DNA from: Bacteroides cutis
GTDB taxonomy: Bacteria > Bacteroidota > Bacteroidia > Bacteroidales > Bacteroidaceae
DNA: 64,000 bases
NCBI RefSeq assembly: GCF_900241005.1
Contig: NZ_OEST01000002.1
Coordinates: 124,001 to 188,000 of the forward strand
Direction: 5' to 3'
Position numbers and translations under genes: made by a program. Each line of letters opens with the position of its first letter. Position 1 is the first letter of the stretch. The notes below the pieces were generated by a model, which made no database searches, had not been told where the DNA came from, and worked only from the letters and a program-made list of their open reading frames with translations. Below are positions 9,361-19,411 of the stretch, one piece after another.

Positions 9361-10104
9361 ATGGGAAGAGCGTTTGAATATAGAAAGGCTACCAAGCTGA
9401 AAAGATGGGGGCACATGGCTAAGACCTTTACAAGACTGGGTAAACAAATTGCTATTGCGGTAAAAGCCGGTGGACCTGAACCGGAGAACAATCCGACATT
9501 ACGTTCGGTAATCGCTACTTGTAAGCGTGAAAATATGCCGAAGGATAACATTGAACGTGCTATCAAGAACGCATTAGGTAAAGATCAAAGTGATTATAAG
9601 AGTATGACTTATGAGGGATATGGCCCTCATGGCGTAGCTGTATTCGTTGATACATTGACTGACAATACAACGCGTACTGTTGCCGATGTACGTTCCGTAT
9701 TCAATAAATTTGGAGGAAATTTAGGCACAATGGGATCTTTGGCTTTCTTGTTTGATCATAAATGTATGTTTACTTTCAAACAAAAAGAAGGTTTGGATAT
9801 GGAAGAACTCATTCTTGACCTGATTGATTATGATGTGGATGAGGACTTTGAAGTAGATGACGAAGAAGGTACAATCACAATTTATGGTGATCCGAAAAGT
9901 TATGCTGCCATTCAGAAACATTTGGAAGAATGTGGTTTTGAAGATGTGGGTGGTGATTTTACTTATATTGCCAATGACTTGAAAGAGGTTGAGCCTGAAC
10001 ATCGTGAGACGATTAATAAAATGATTGAGCGTCTGGAAGAGTTTGATGATGTACAAACTGTTTATACTAACATGAAGCCTGAAGAAGGCGAAGATGAAGC
10101 GTAA
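9361..10104 (+). CDS. yebC: YebC/PmpR (TACO1) family protein
   Basis: 247 residues. The N-terminus M-G-R-A-F-E-Y-R-K followed by W-G-H-M-A-K-T-F-T-R is the Bacteroidetes version of the conserved YebC opening (usually M-A-G-H-S-K-W). T-Y-E-G-Y-G-P-H-G-V-A and N-K-F-G-G-N-L-G-T-M-G-S are the family signature. Long thought to be a transcription regulator, the family includes the mitochondrial translation activator TACO1, and bacterial members have been linked to translation of difficult (proline-rich) stretches. 46 bases follow pheT; its stop and the next start overlap by one base (TAATG), so the downstream TSCPD gene is probably translationally coupled. Confidence 0.93.
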   Translation: MGRAFEYRKATKLKRWGHMAKTFTRLGKQIAIAVKAGGPEPENNPTLRSVIATCKRENMPKDNIERAIKNALGKDQSDYKSMTYEGYGPHGVAVFVDTLTDNTTRTVADVRSVFNKFGGNLGTMGSLAFLFDHKCMFTFKQKEGLDMEELILDLIDYDVDEDFEVDDEEGTITIYGDPKSYAAIQKHLEECGFEDVGGDFTYIANDLKEVEPEHRETINKMIERLEEFDDVQTVYTNMKPEEGEDEA

Positions 10105-10349
10105 TGACCTACACTTACAAGACTAAAGGTACATGCAGTAGTAATATTGAGCTTGAAGTTGAGGAGGGAATCATTAAGGACATTGTGTTTTGGGGTGGCT
10201 GTAATGGTAATCTGCAAGGTATTTCCCGATTAGTAAAGGGAATGCCGGTGGAGGCTGTTATTTCCCGTTTGGAAGGTATTCGTTGTGGTGGACGTCCGAC
10301 TTCATGTCCCGATCAGTTATGTAAAGCGCTGCATGAAATGGGATATTAA
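10104..10349 (+). CDS. TSCPD domain protein (TIGR03905 family)
   Basis: 81 residues. The T-S-C-P-D motif at about residues 68-72 names the domain, which also occurs at the C-terminus of some B12-dependent ribonucleotide reductases (NrdJ). Cys residues at about 11, 34 and 61 add to a possible metal or redox site. The free-standing form is common in Bacteroidetes and anaerobic Firmicutes and has no proven function. The one-base overlap with the yebC-like gene is a strong sign of operon structure. Confidence 0.9.
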   Translation: MTYTYKTKGTCSSNIELEVEEGIIKDIVFWGGCNGNLQGISRLVKGMPVEAVISRLEGIRCGGRPTSCPDQLCKALHEMGY

Positions 10350-10376
10350 GTCTATTTGGATTTGAATATACTGGCA

Positions 10377-10411
10377 AAGCCGTTTGATTGTTGTATCAAA
10401 CGGCTTTTTTA
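10377..10411 (+). terminator. Rho-independent terminator after the yebC-TSCPD unit
   Basis: Stem AAGCCGTTTGA / TCAAACGGCTT (11 base pairs, 8-base loop), followed by a run of T. Confidence 0.9.
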
Positions 10412-10445
10412 TTTTACTTAATATAGGGGAGGGGATAGTACTGAC

Positions 10446-10476
10446 TTTATTTTAAACTATAAATGCTTTATATTTG
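10446..10476 (+). promoter_or_regulatory. Promoter for the Nramp transporter
   Basis: -33-like TTTA (10446-10449), a 19-base gap and the -7 element TATATTTG (10469-10476). Three of four -33 bases match. It lies about 41 bases before the ATG. Confidence 0.45.
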
Positions 10477-10517
10477 TTATTATTTGAGTATTTTTACACT
10501 CAAAATAGACGAACACA

Positions 10518-11780
10518 ATGAAGAATATTTTTAAAGATTTGAAGCGGAAAGACCATAAACGCTATCTGGGTGGTCTGGATGTTTTTAAATATATCGGTCC
10601 GGGATTACTGGTGACGGTTGGTTTTATCGATCCGGGAAACTGGGCTTCTAACTTTGCGGCAGGTTCCGAGTTTGGTTATTCATTACTTTGGGTAGTGACT
10701 TTGTCTACTATCATGTTGATTATATTGCAGCATAATGTAGCGCATTTGGGAATTGTGACCGGTTTATGTTTGTCGGAAGCTGCTACGCAATATACTCCCA
10801 AATGGGTATCTCGCCCTATATTGGGGACGGCTGTGCTGGCTTCTATTTCTACTTCACTGGCTGAAATATTAGGTGGTGCCATAGCTTTACAGATGTTATT
10901 CGATATTCCGATAATATGGGGTTCTGTGTTGACTACACTCTTTGTGTCCATTATGCTTTTTACAAACTCTTATAAAAAGATTGAGCGTTCCATCATCGCT
11001 TTTGTGTCGGTTATCGGACTCTCTTTCATTTATGAGTTATTTCTTGTAAAGATAGATTGGCCGATGGCTGTACAGGGGTGGGTGACACCTTCGTTTCCTC
11101 ATGGAAGCATGTTGATTATTATGAGTGTACTGGGGGCGGTAGTGATGCCGCATAATTTATTTTTGCATTCGGAGGTAATCCAGAGCCATGAATATAATAA
11201 ACAAGATGATACTTCTATTCGTAAGGTGTTGAAATATGAATTGTTTGATACGTTGTTTTCCATGATTGTGGGATGGGCTATCAACAGTGCCATGATATTG
11301 TTGGCTGCCGCTACTTTCTTTAAAAGTGGTATTCAAGTGGAAGAGTTGCAACAGGCCAAATCTTTACTGGAGCCTTTGTTGGGAAGCAGTGCGGCTGTCG
11401 TTTTTGCTTTGGCATTATTGATGGCGGGTATTTCCTCTACAATAACGAGTGGTATGGCGGCAGGCTCCATATTTGCCGGTATCTTTGGAGAATCTTATCA
11501 TATAAAGGATAGTCACTCGCAAGTGGGTGTGATGTTGTCGTTGGGAATTGCTTTGTTGCTGATATTCTTTATCGGTGATGCTTTTAAAGGATTGCTGATT
11601 TCCCAAATGATACTGAGTATCCAATTACCTTTTACAGTGTTTTTACAGGTAAGCCTGACTTCTTCCCGCAGAGTAATGGGACAATATGTAAACAGTAAAT
11701 GGAGTACATTTGTACTTTATGCTATTGCTGCCATTGTGACGGTTCTGAATATCATGTTATTGGTTTCAGAATTATCTTGA
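10518..11780 (+). CDS. mntH: Nramp family divalent metal (Mn2+/Fe2+) transporter
   Basis: 420 residues with about 11 membrane segments. The helix-1 motif D-P-G-N (about residues 37-40) and the helix-6 motif A-V-V-M-P-H-N (about residues 202-208) supply the metal ligands known from Nramp structures, including the Met that selects transition metals over Mg2+/Ca2+. It imports Mn2+ or Fe2+ with protons at the inner membrane. Metal preference cannot be read from sequence. It is flanked by its own promoter-like element and by the xth gene 46 bases downstream. No MntR or Fur box was recognised. Confidence 0.9.
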   Translation: MKNIFKDLKRKDHKRYLGGLDVFKYIGPGLLVTVGFIDPGNWASNFAAGSEFGYSLLWVVTLSTIMLIILQHNVAHLGIVTGLCLSEAATQYTPKWVSRPILGTAVLASISTSLAEILGGAIALQMLFDIPIIWGSVLTTLFVSIMLFTNSYKKIERSIIAFVSVIGLSFIYELFLVKIDWPMAVQGWVTPSFPHGSMLIIMSVLGAVVMPHNLFLHSEVIQSHEYNKQDDTSIRKVLKYELFDTLFSMIVGWAINSAMILLAAATFFKSGIQVEELQQAKSLLEPLLGSSAAVVFALALLMAGISSTITSGMAAGSIFAGIFGESYHIKDSHSQVGVMLSLGIALLLIFFIGDAFKGLLISQMILSIQLPFTVFLQVSLTSSRRVMGQYVNSKWSTFVLYAIAAIVTVLNIMLLVSELS

Positions 11781-11826
11781 ATGCCGATTGGTGTACTAAA
11801 TGATTATTTATTAGAAATGAATTGAT

Positions 11827-12591
11827 ATGAAGATTATTACATACAACGTAAATGGATTGCGTGCCGCCGTGACGAAGGGATTTTCCGAATGGGTGGCAAA
11901 AGAACAGCCGGATGTGTTATGCTTGCAGGAAACAAAACTACAGCCTGAACAGTATCCTGCAGAGGTATTGGAACCATTGGGATATAAACATTATCTGTAT
12001 TCCGCACAAAAAAAGGGATATAGCGGAGTAGCCATTCTTACGAAGCAAGAACCTGACCATGTGGAATATGGTATGGGTATTGAGGAATATGATAACGAGG
12101 GACGTTTTCTACGTGCAGATTATGGAGATATTTCTGTGGTGAGTGTATATCATCCGTCAGGAACGAGTGGGGACGAACGTCAGGCTTTTAAAATGGCTTG
12201 GTTGGAAAAGTTTCAGGAGTATGTGGTGGAGTTGCAACGTACACGTCCGAAATTAATACTTTGCGGAGATTATAATATTTGTCATGAAGCAATAGATATC
12301 CATGACCCTGTCCGCAATGCAACAAATTCTGGTTTTTTACCGGAAGAACGGGAATGGATGACGCGTTTTCTGGATGCGGGTTTTATTGATACATTCCGTT
12401 GTCTCCACCCAGGAAAACAGGAATATACGTGGTGGAGTTATCGTTTCAATTCGAGGGCCAAGAATAAAGGGTGGCGTATTGATTACTGTATGGTGAGTGA
12501 ACCGGTACGTTCGCAATTGAAAGAAGCTAGAATTCTCAATGATGCCGTTCATTCGGATCACTGTCCGATGTTACTGGAAATAACGGATTAA
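11827..12591 (+). CDS. xth: Exodeoxyribonuclease III / AP endonuclease
   Basis: 254 residues of the EEP nuclease superfamily. Family motifs are all present: Y-N-V-N-G-L-R at the N-terminus, L-Q-E-T-K (metal-binding Glu, about residue 36), G-Y-S-G-V-A, G-D-Y-N-I at about 147, W-W-S-Y-R and the terminal S-D-H-C-P with the catalytic Asp-His. It cuts DNA at abasic sites in base-excision repair and has 3'-5' exonuclease activity. Four bases separate it from the next gene. Confidence 0.95.
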   Translation: MKIITYNVNGLRAAVTKGFSEWVAKEQPDVLCLQETKLQPEQYPAEVLEPLGYKHYLYSAQKKGYSGVAILTKQEPDHVEYGMGIEEYDNEGRFLRADYGDISVVSVYHPSGTSGDERQAFKMAWLEKFQEYVVELQRTRPKLILCGDYNICHEAIDIHDPVRNATNSGFLPEEREWMTRFLDAGFIDTFRCLHPGKQEYTWWSYRFNSRAKNKGWRIDYCMVSEPVRSQLKEARILNDAVHSDHCPMLLEITD

Positions 12592-12595
12592 AAAG

Positions 12596-13054
12596 ATGAT
12601 GGAAGATAGAATAGAAAAGGCGGTAGAACTTTTTAAAAGCGGTTTTAATTGTTCACAATCTGTAGTGGCCGCTTTTGCGGATATGTATGGATTTACTGAG
12701 GAACAGGCATTGCGTATGTCAGCTTCATTTGGTGGAGGTATTGGACGTATGCGACAAACGTGTGGAGCGGCCTGTGGTATGTTTCTGCTAGCAGGATTGG
12801 AAAAAGGTGCCATTGATGGTAAAGACCGTGAAGGCAAAGCTGCCAACTATGCTTTGGTACAGGAATTGGCGGAAGAATTCAAGAAACGTAATGGTTCTAT
12901 GATTTGTGCAGAACTATTGGGACTCAAGAAACCGGAGGGTTCTTCTATACCGGAAGCACGTACAGAACAATATTATTCTAAACGTCCGTGTGTTAAAATG
13001 GTGGAAGAAGCTGCCAGAATATGGGTCGAATACTTGAAGATGCAACAGAAATGA
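12596..13054 (+). CDS. C_GCAxxG_C_C family protein (putative redox protein)
   Basis: 152 residues. The family signature is seen as F-N-C-S-Q-S-V near residue 18, S-F-G-G-G-I-G-R-M, then C-G-A-A-C-G (about residues 57-62) and a downstream C in M-I-C-A-E-L-L-G and R-P-C. Conserved Cys residues suggest a metal or redox function, but none is established. An alternative ATG lies one codon downstream of the first. It follows xth by only four bases, so it is probably in the same transcript. Confidence 0.85.
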   Translation: MMEDRIEKAVELFKSGFNCSQSVVAAFADMYGFTEEQALRMSASFGGGIGRMRQTCGAACGMFLLAGLEKGAIDGKDREGKAANYALVQELAEEFKKRNGSMICAELLGLKKPEGSSIPEARTEQYYSKRPCVKMVEEAARIWVEYLKMQQK

Positions 13055-13128
13055 AATGTTTCTTGCTGTTTTTCTGACATAATATTGAAAAAAAACAGTG
13101 ATAACGTGTTATATAACATAAAAATAAC

Positions 13129-13136
13129 TATCTTTG
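13129..13136 (+). promoter_or_regulatory. -7 element (TATCTTTG) for the small winged-helix gene
   Basis: Matches TANNTTTG; no convincing TTTG at -33. It lies 73 bases before the ATG at 13210. Confidence 0.4.
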
Positions 13137-13209
13137 TCGCGGAAATAAAATCTGAATTCTTTTTTTAGAATTGGGTTTTAAAGCATGTCTAATTAAAAAC
13201 AAAGAGAAA

Positions 13210-13410
13210 ATGTTAAGAGAAAAAGCTGGTGAAACTGCAGGAAAAATTTGGAATGCACTGAATGAAACTGAGGGTTTAACTGCTAAACAAATCAAGAAAG
13301 CTACAAAATTGGTAGATAAAGATTTGTTTTTAGGTCTTGGATGGTTGTTGAGAGAAGATAAAATCTCGACAATGGAAGTTGAAGGCGAACTGTTCGTAAA
13401 ATTGAACTAA
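13210..13410 (+). CDS. Small winged helix-turn-helix protein (DUF2582-like)
   Basis: 66 residues from the ATG at 13210, which follows AAAGAGAAA. A longer TTG-started frame at 13171 is less likely. The pattern fits a single winged-helix domain: G-K-I-W-N-A-L-N, L-T-A-K-Q-I-K-K-A-T, D-L-F-L-G-L-G-W-L-L-R-E-D-K-I, and a beta-wing ending in L-F-V-K-L-N. This small family is conserved in Bacteroidetes with no assigned role; DNA binding is inferred only from fold. It stands alone between its own -7 element and a terminator. Confidence 0.85.
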   Translation: MLREKAGETAGKIWNALNETEGLTAKQIKKATKLVDKDLFLGLGWLLREDKISTMEVEGELFVKLN

Positions 13411-13435
13411 AAGAAAGTAACTTGTATGTTATAAA

Positions 13436-13476
13436 AAAATGCGTTGGTACATTATGCTACCAACGCATTTTTTTTT
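13436..13476 (+). terminator. Rho-independent terminator of the winged-helix gene
   Basis: Stem ATGCGTTGGTA / TACCAACGCAT (11 base pairs, 8-base loop) preceded by A and followed by a run of nine T. Confidence 0.9.
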
Positions 13477-13499
13477 GTCTTCTTCTTTTTGTATCTTTG
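13469..13499 (+). promoter_or_regulatory. Promoter for lepA
   Basis: -7 element TATCTTTG (13492-13499), 19 bases after a TTTT in the terminator T-run that could serve as a weak -33 element. The start codon is 22 bases downstream, so the leader is short. Confidence 0.4.
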
Positions 13500-13521
13500 C
13501 GCACCAAAATTTTAGAAACAA

Positions 13522-15303
13522 ATGAAGAATATACGTAATTTTTGTATCATCGCTCATATCGATCATGGTAAATCTACTTTAGCTGACCGTCTGTTGGAGT
13601 TCACTAATACTATACAAGTGACTGAAGGACAGATGTTGGACGATATGGATTTGGAAAAGGAGAGAGGTATCACTATCAAGAGCCATGCTATCCAGATGGA
13701 GTATACGTATAAGGGCGAGAAGTATATTCTTAATTTGATTGACACTCCGGGGCATGTGGATTTTTCTTATGAAGTGTCCCGTTCTATCGCGGCTTGTGAA
13801 GGAGCACTACTCATTGTAGATGCTTCGCAGGGAGTACAGGCACAGACGATTTCCAATCTTTATATGGCTATTGAACATGATCTGGAAATTATTCCGGTTA
13901 TCAATAAATGTGATATGGCTAGTGCGATGCCCGAAGAGGTGGAGGATGAAATAGTAGAATTGCTCGGTTGTAAGCGTGAGGAAATTATCCGTGCTTCCGG
14001 TAAAACGGGTATGGGAGTTGAAGAAATTCTGGCTGCGGTCATCGAACGTATTCCTCATCCTGAGGGGGATGAAGAGGCACCGTTACAAGCTTTGATTTTT
14101 GACTCTGTATTCAATTCTTTCCGGGGTATCATTGCCTATTTCAAGATTGTAAACGGTGTAATTCGTAAAGGAGATAAAGTAAAATTCTTCAATACGGGTA
14201 AAGAATATGATGCGGATGAAATCGGTGTTTTAAAGATGGATATGGTGCCTCGTCAGGAATTGCGTACTGGTGATGTAGGTTATATCATTTCGGGTATCAA
14301 GACTTCTAAGGAGGTGAAAGTGGGAGATACGATTACTCATATAGCCCGGCCGTGCAAGGAAGCTATTGCCGGTTTTGAGGAAGTGAAACCGATGGTTTTT
14401 GCGGGGGTATATCCTATTGAGGCGGAAGATTTTGAGGATTTGCGTTCTTCTTTGGAGAAACTGCAATTGAACGATGCCTCGCTGACTTTCCAGCCGGAGT
14501 CTTCATTGGCATTGGGGTTTGGCTTCCGTTGCGGATTTCTGGGATTGCTTCACATGGAGATCGTGCAGGAACGTCTGGACCGTGAGTTCGATATGAACGT
14601 GATTACTACCGTACCGAACGTATCTTATAATATATATGATAAGCAAGGGCATATGACCGAGGTACACAATCCTGGTAGTATGCCCGATCCTACCTTGATA
14701 GACCGTATTGAAGAACCCTATATCCGTGCTTCTGTAATTACTACTACCGATTATATAGGTCCCATCATGACACTCTGTCTGGGTAAACGTGGTGAATTAG
14801 TGAAACAAGAATATATTTCCGGTAATCGTGTAGAGATATATTACGATATGCCGTTAGGTGAAATTGTTATTGACTTCTATGATAAATTAAAGAGCATCTC
14901 TAAGGGATATGCCTCCTTTGATTATCACCCTCACGGTTTCCGTCCGTCCAAGTTGGTAAAATTGGATATTCTGTTGAATGGTGAACCGGTGGATGCACTT
15001 TCTACTTTGACACATTTCGATAATGCCTATGAATTAGGACGTCGTATGTGTGAGAAGTTGAAAGACCTAATTCCGAGACAACAGTTTGATATTGCTATTC
15101 AGGCAGCTATCGGTGCTAAGATTATTTCCCGTGAAACTATCAAGGCAGTGCGTAAGGACGTTACGGCAAAATGTTACGGTGGTGACGTGAGCCGTAAACG
15201 TAAGTTGCTGGAAAAGCAGAAGAGAGGAAAGAAACGTATGAAACAGATTGGCAATGTGGAAGTGCCACAGAAAGCGTTCTTGGCAGTACTGAAATTGGAT
15301 TAG
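13522..15303 (+). CDS. lepA: Elongation factor 4 (LepA) GTPase
   Basis: 593 residues, normal length. The P-loop A-H-I-D-H-G-K-S-T is at about residues 10-18, then R-G-I-T-I-K-S in switch I, D-T-P-G-H-V-D at about 75 and N-K-C-D at about 128. The LepA-specific C-terminal domain follows, with the basic tail [17 protein letters not shown]. It acts on ribosomes, with back-translocation or initiation-related roles proposed for the family. It has its own promoter-like element. Confidence 0.97.
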   Translation: MKNIRNFCIIAHIDHGKSTLADRLLEFTNTIQVTEGQMLDDMDLEKERGITIKSHAIQMEYTYKGEKYILNLIDTPGHVDFSYEVSRSIAACEGALLIVDASQGVQAQTISNLYMAIEHDLEIIPVINKCDMASAMPEEVEDEIVELLGCKREEIIRASGKTGMGVEEILAAVIERIPHPEGDEEAPLQALIFDSVFNSFRGIIAYFKIVNGVIRKGDKVKFFNTGKEYDADEIGVLKMDMVPRQELRTGDVGYIISGIKTSKEVKVGDTITHIARPCKEAIAGFEEVKPMVFAGVYPIEAEDFEDLRSSLEKLQLNDASLTFQPESSLALGFGFRCGFLGLLHMEIVQERLDREFDMNVITTVPNVSYNIYDKQGHMTEVHNPGSMPDPTLIDRIEEPYIRASVITTTDYIGPIMTLCLGKRGELVKQEYISGNRVEIYYDMPLGEIVIDFYDKLKSISKGYASFDYHPHGFRPSKLVKLDILLNGEPVDALSTLTHFDNAYELGRRMCEKLKDLIPRQQFDIAIQAAIGAKIISRETIKAVRKDVTAKCYGGDVSRKRKLLEKQKRGKKRMKQIGNVEVPQKAFLAVLKLD

Positions 15304-15382
15304 TTTTTAAACAATTCATATAACTTGGGGGTTGTTCTCTTTCCGTAGGGCTCTCTTGGCATCCCCTTTTAATTTTAACTAA

Positions 15383-16561
15383 ATGAGAAAAGTTCTATCG
15401 TTTTCGGCCTTCCTGATGGTGGGCTTGTTTGTTTCCCAATATCTCCCTGTATGGGCAGGTGGAAACTATGATGCGGTAAAGGCCGTATCGAATGTACTTC
15501 TATATGTTTGCCTTGGGTTTATTATGATTAATGTAGGACGTGAGTTCGAGGTGGATAAATCCCGTTGGCAAACCTATGCAAAAGACTACTTTATCGCAAT
15601 GGCTACGGCTGCTATGCCCTGGTTCTTTATTGCAATTTATTACATTTATGTCTTACTTCCTCCCGAATATTGGAATAGTTGGGAGGCTTGGAAGGAAAAC
15701 TTGCTGTTGAGCCGTTTTGCGGCGCCAACCTCTGCCGGTATATTGTTCACAATGCTTGCCGCCATCGGTTTAAAATCCAGTTGGATTTATAAGAAAATTC
15801 AGGTATTGGCAATCTTCGATGACTTGGACACTATTCTTTTAATGATTCCTCTCCAGATCATGATGATTGGGCTTCGTTGGCAGCTTCTGGTAATTATTTT
15901 GATAGTGTTTCTGTTACTATCTTTGGGTTGGAAACAGTTGGGTAGGTATAACTGGCGTCAAGATTGGAAAGCTATTCTGTTGTATTCCATAGTTGTTTTT
16001 ATATGTACCCAATCACTTTATCTCATCAGTAAGCATCTGTATGGAGAAGACGGAAGTATTCATATAGAAGTTCTGTTACCTGCTTTTGTACTTGGAATGG
16101 TCATGAAACATAGGGAACATGATACTCCTATGGAGCAAAAAGTATCTACGGGAATTTCATTTATTTTCATGTTTCTGGTAGGTGTCAGTATGCCTCGTTT
16201 CTTGGGAGTAGACTTTACAGAAGCTTCTGCCGGACAACATTCCGTCACTGGTTCACAGGAAATGATGTCTTGGGGAATGATTACATTACACGTGATTATC
16301 GTTTCGCTACTATCTAATGTCGGTAAGCTGTTTCCTGTCTTTTTCTACCGTGACCGTAAGTTCAGTGAGCGACTGGCACTCTCCATTGGTATGTTTACCC
16401 GTGGGGAAGTAGGAGCAGGGGTCATATTTATAGCCTTGGGATACAATTTAGGTGGACCGGCATTGATAATTTCGGTACTCACTATAGTACTTAACTTGAT
16501 TTTAACAGGTATATTTGTACTGTGGGTGAAGAGGTTGGCGCTGATAAGCTATAAGGAATAG
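15383..16561 (+). CDS. CPA-type sodium/proton antiporter
   Basis: 392 residues with about 11-12 hydrophobic segments and an N-terminal helix without a cleavable signal. The paired acidic motif F-D-D-L-D-T (about residues 146-151) lies in a membrane-adjacent position like the ion-binding Asp-Asp or Asn-Asp of CPA1/CPA2 antiporters, and F-T-R-G-E-V-G-A-G near residue 332 resembles a conserved charged segment in late helices of these carriers. It is followed 57 bases later by nhaA on the same strand, so the two probably share a transcript. Na+/H+ exchange is inferred from family and neighbourhood; K+ is possible. Confidence 0.75.
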   Translation: MRKVLSFSAFLMVGLFVSQYLPVWAGGNYDAVKAVSNVLLYVCLGFIMINVGREFEVDKSRWQTYAKDYFIAMATAAMPWFFIAIYYIYVLLPPEYWNSWEAWKENLLLSRFAAPTSAGILFTMLAAIGLKSSWIYKKIQVLAIFDDLDTILLMIPLQIMMIGLRWQLLVIILIVFLLLSLGWKQLGRYNWRQDWKAILLYSIVVFICTQSLYLISKHLYGEDGSIHIEVLLPAFVLGMVMKHREHDTPMEQKVSTGISFIFMFLVGVSMPRFLGVDFTEASAGQHSVTGSQEMMSWGMITLHVIIVSLLSNVGKLFPVFFYRDRKFSERLALSIGMFTRGEVGAGVIFIALGYNLGGPALIISVLTIVLNLILTGIFVLWVKRLALISYKE

Positions 16562-16618
16562 TCCTATATGGACTTTCCTTCTTGACGAAAAGACCAAAAT
16601 CTTAAATCAATAATACTT

Positions 16619-17935
16619 ATGATTATTCTACGTACTGTGAAAAACATCTCGTCGCTGAATATCGTGGCGAGTATTTTGCTATTCTTGACAGCTATTATGG
16701 CTGCCATTATTGCAAACTCATCGATGGCACCCGTTTACTTGAATTTTCTTTCGCAAGAATTGCATTTGCGTATCGGTGATTTTAACTTGTTGTCTCATGC
16801 CGGTCATCCGTTGATAATGATTGAGTTTATCAACGACTGTTTGATGACCATTTTCTTCTTGGCAGTAGGACTGGAGATAAAACGGGAATTGCTTGTAGGA
16901 GAATTGTCCTCTTTTCGTAAAGCCTCCTTGCCATTTATTGCTGCTTGTGGCGGTATGTTGGTACCGGTTTTAATTTATTCATGTTTAGTAGTTTCTGATA
17001 CTCCCGAGACACGAGGTATGGCAATACCGATGGCTACGGATATAGCTTTTTCATTGGGTGTCCTCAGTTTATTGGGAAAACGTGTTCCACTAAGTTTGAA
17101 GATATTTTTGACAGCGTTTGCTGTAGTAGATGATATTGGTGGTATTCTGGTGATTGCCATTTTTTACAGTTCTGAGGTTGCCTATGGCTATTTAATTGTG
17201 GCGGCTATATTGTATGTATTCCTTTATTATATGGGAAAGTTCGGTATGACACAAAAAATTTTCTTTCTCTTCTTTGGAATAATTATTTGGTATTTATTTC
17301 TTCAATCAGGTGTTCACAGTACTATTTCGGGGGTGATACTGGCATTTGTTATTCCTGCCCGTCCCCGTTTGGATGTCGGAAAATATATAAAGCGCATTCG
17401 TGATGTAATTAGTACATTTCCAGTGTCCGATTCGGATAAAATAGTATTGACAAATGAACAAATAGCCACATTGAAACAAGTGGAGCAAGCTTCTGATTTT
17501 GTGATAAGTCCGTTACAATCATTGGAAGATAATCTACATGGTACTGTAAATTTCATTATCTTGCCGCTGTTTGCTTTTGCCAATGCAGGAGTGGTGTTTA
17601 GTGGAGAAAGTAGTGTAGTGGGAGACGTAAGTATAGCTGTTGCTGCAGGTCTACTTTTGGGCAAATTCTTGGGTATCTATCTGTTTACTTGGCTCACGAT
17701 TAAAAGCGGATTGGTATTGATGCCTTCCGGTATGAACTGGAAGAATATTGCCGGTGTGTCTTTGCTGGGTGGTATCGGGTTTACTGTTTCCCTGTTCATT
17801 GCCAATCTTTCTTTTGCAGGGACTTATCCTGAACTGCTGAACCAAGCTAAGTTCGGAGTACTTTGGGGAACTGTGTTTGCAGGTATACTGGGGTATATTG
17901 TACTGAATGCGGTATTACCAAAAGCCCCCAAATAG
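16619..17935 (+). CDS. nhaA: NhaA sodium/proton antiporter
   Basis: 438 residues, about 50 longer than E. coli NhaA. The ion-binding helix contains F-A-V-V-D-D-I-G-G-I (about residues 163-172) with the two essential Asp residues. M-A-T-D-I-A-F-S-L-G and the C-terminal F-A-N-A-G-V and L-L-G-G-I-G-F-T-V-S stretches are NhaA signatures. It expels Na+ (or Li+) in exchange for protons at the inner membrane. A central hydrophilic insert (about residues 255-300) is typical of Bacteroidetes NhaA. It lies downstream of another antiporter gene and ends in a hairpin shared with the opposite-strand rmuC. Confidence 0.95.
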   Translation: MIILRTVKNISSLNIVASILLFLTAIMAAIIANSSMAPVYLNFLSQELHLRIGDFNLLSHAGHPLIMIEFINDCLMTIFFLAVGLEIKRELLVGELSSFRKASLPFIAACGGMLVPVLIYSCLVVSDTPETRGMAIPMATDIAFSLGVLSLLGKRVPLSLKIFLTAFAVVDDIGGILVIAIFYSSEVAYGYLIVAAILYVFLYYMGKFGMTQKIFFLFFGIIIWYLFLQSGVHSTISGVILAFVIPARPRLDVGKYIKRIRDVISTFPVSDSDKIVLTNEQIATLKQVEQASDFVISPLQSLEDNLHGTVNFIILPLFAFANAGVVFSGESSVVGDVSIAVAAGLLLGKFLGIYLFTWLTIKSGLVLMPSGMNWKNIAGVSLLGGIGFTVSLFIANLSFAGTYPELLNQAKFGVLWGTVFAGILGYIVLNAVLPKAPK

Positions 17936-17960
17936 AAACCCTCTATATATCCATTTGAGA

Positions 17961-17987
17961 ACGGCACGCCTGATAATAGCGTGCCGT
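17961..17987. terminator. Hairpin between convergent nhaA and rmuC
   Basis: Stem ACGGCACGC / GCGTGCCGT with a 9-base loop. No strong T-run follows on either strand, so it may be a weak bidirectional terminator or a transcript-end stabiliser. Confidence 0.5.
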
Positions 17988-18027
17988 TGGATCATATATA
18001 GTATGAAAACTATTAATATATTTACTC

Positions 18028-19410
18028 TTATTCCGGTTTTTTCATTTTTCCCTCTTCCTGTATTTCTTCTTTTGGTAATAGTCTTGCCGAAATTCTTTTC
18101 TTGGGGGTCAAACTCATGTCTTTCAGCATTTCGGCTTGGCGCACCACACTGCCGTTTCCTTCGGATAACTGGTTGCATGCCTTGTCATAGTCTTTTTGCA
18201 AATTGTTCAATCGGTCACCAATGGATAGGAAAGTATCGGTGAAACCTACTATTTTTTCGTAAAGGGATGTACCGCGTTTGATGATTGCTTCCACATTTTT
18301 TACTTGATTCTCCCGTTTCCACAAGTCGAGTGATAAACGGAGAGCACTGATCAGATTAGTTGGACTCATTAATACCACTTTCTTATTGTAGGCATATTCC
18401 CAGATATTGGTGTCGCTCTGTATGGCGAGTAAGTAAGCTCCTTCGGTAGGAATAAACATCATCACGAAATCAGGTGCTTTGGTGTCGTAGCGTGAATAAT
18501 CTTTCCGGCTAAGTTCATCAATGTGGTTACGGACGGATTGCAGGTGTGCCTTGAGCCAGCGCGACTGTTCTTCTTTATCGCCGGCGGAGGTGTAGGCGCT
18601 GTAAGCTGTAAGCGATACTTTGGAGTCGATTATCATTTCCCGTTCATCAGGGTATTTGATGAGAATATCCGGCTGCATTTTCTGCCCGCTTTCTTCGTTG
18701 GTTAGCACTTCGCCCCGTTCGTCTTTCAGAAACTCCTGGCGGAAATAGTGTTCACCTTCTATCAAACCGGAGGATTGTAACAGGCGTTCCAGTATCATTT
18801 CACCCCAGTTTCCCTGCATCTTGGAATCACCTTTCAGGGCACGCGTCAGGTTGTTGGCATCTTCACTGAGACGGTTGTTCAACTCTACCAATTCTTTGAT
18901 ACGCTCTCCAAGAGAAAAACGTTCTTTGGCTTCTGTACTGTACACTTGTTCTACTTTTTCCTTGAAATCTTTGAGATTGTCCCCGAACGGACGGAGCAGG
19001 TTATTAATGTGTTCGGCATTCAGTTTCGTGAAGTCTTCGGTTTTGCTTTGAAAAATACGGTTAGACAGATTTTCAAACTCCGTGTTCATACGTTTGTGCA
19101 GAGTCTCGGCTTCCTCTTTTTGTTGGAGAAGACGTTGTTCCCATTGTTTCTGCTGCTCAACCAGGCGTTCATTGAAAGAACGTTCCTGTTGGGAAAAACG
19201 TTCCTCATACGAATGTGCCTGCTCGCTGAGACGCTCTTCGTACGAACGAGATTGTTCGTTGATACGTTCTGAGAGCATCTGATTGAGTAATATTTCTCTT
19301 TCTTTAGTTGCGTCTAATTGCGCTTTCTGTGCAGCGACTTTTCTGCCGTTGATCAGATAACCCACAATAAAGCCTACAACAATCCCTATTACCAATAACA
19401 ATATATCCAT
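18028..19410 (-). CDS. rmuC: RmuC family DNA recombination protein
   Basis: 460 residues. An N-terminal membrane anchor (about residues 3-18) is followed by a long Gln/Glu/Arg-rich coiled coil with repeated E-R-x-x-E-Q units (about 25-110), then the RmuC core with [20 protein letters not shown] and D-S-K-V-S-L, and F-M-M-F-I-P-T-E. RmuC limits inversions between short inverted repeats and has a restriction-endonuclease-like core. The tail is Lys-rich. Its ATG is one base from the stop of map on the same strand, indicating an operon. Confidence 0.93.
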   Translation of the reverse strand: MDILLLVIGIVVGFIVGYLINGRKVAAQKAQLDATKEREILLNQMLSERINEQSRSYEERLSEQAHSYEERFSQQERSFNERLVEQQKQWEQRLLQQKEEAETLHKRMNTEFENLSNRIFQSKTEDFTKLNAEHINNLLRPFGDNLKDFKEKVEQVYSTEAKERFSLGERIKELVELNNRLSEDANNLTRALKGDSKMQGNWGEMILERLLQSSGLIEGEHYFRQEFLKDERGEVLTNEESGQKMQPDILIKYPDEREMIIDSKVSLTAYSAYTSAGDKEEQSRWLKAHLQSVRNHIDELSRKDYSRYDTKAPDFVMMFIPTEGAYLLAIQSDTNIWEYAYNKKVVLMSPTNLISALRLSLDLWKRENQVKNVEAIIKRGTSLYEKIVGFTDTFLSIGDRLNNLQKDYDKACNQLSEGNGSVVRQAEMLKDMSLTPKKRISARLLPKEEIQEEGKMKKPE

Positions 19411-19411
19411 T

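Noticed and set aside
13171..13209. TTG-started extension of the winged-helix protein
   Set aside because: The ATG at 13210 has a purine-rich upstream sequence and fits the domain start.
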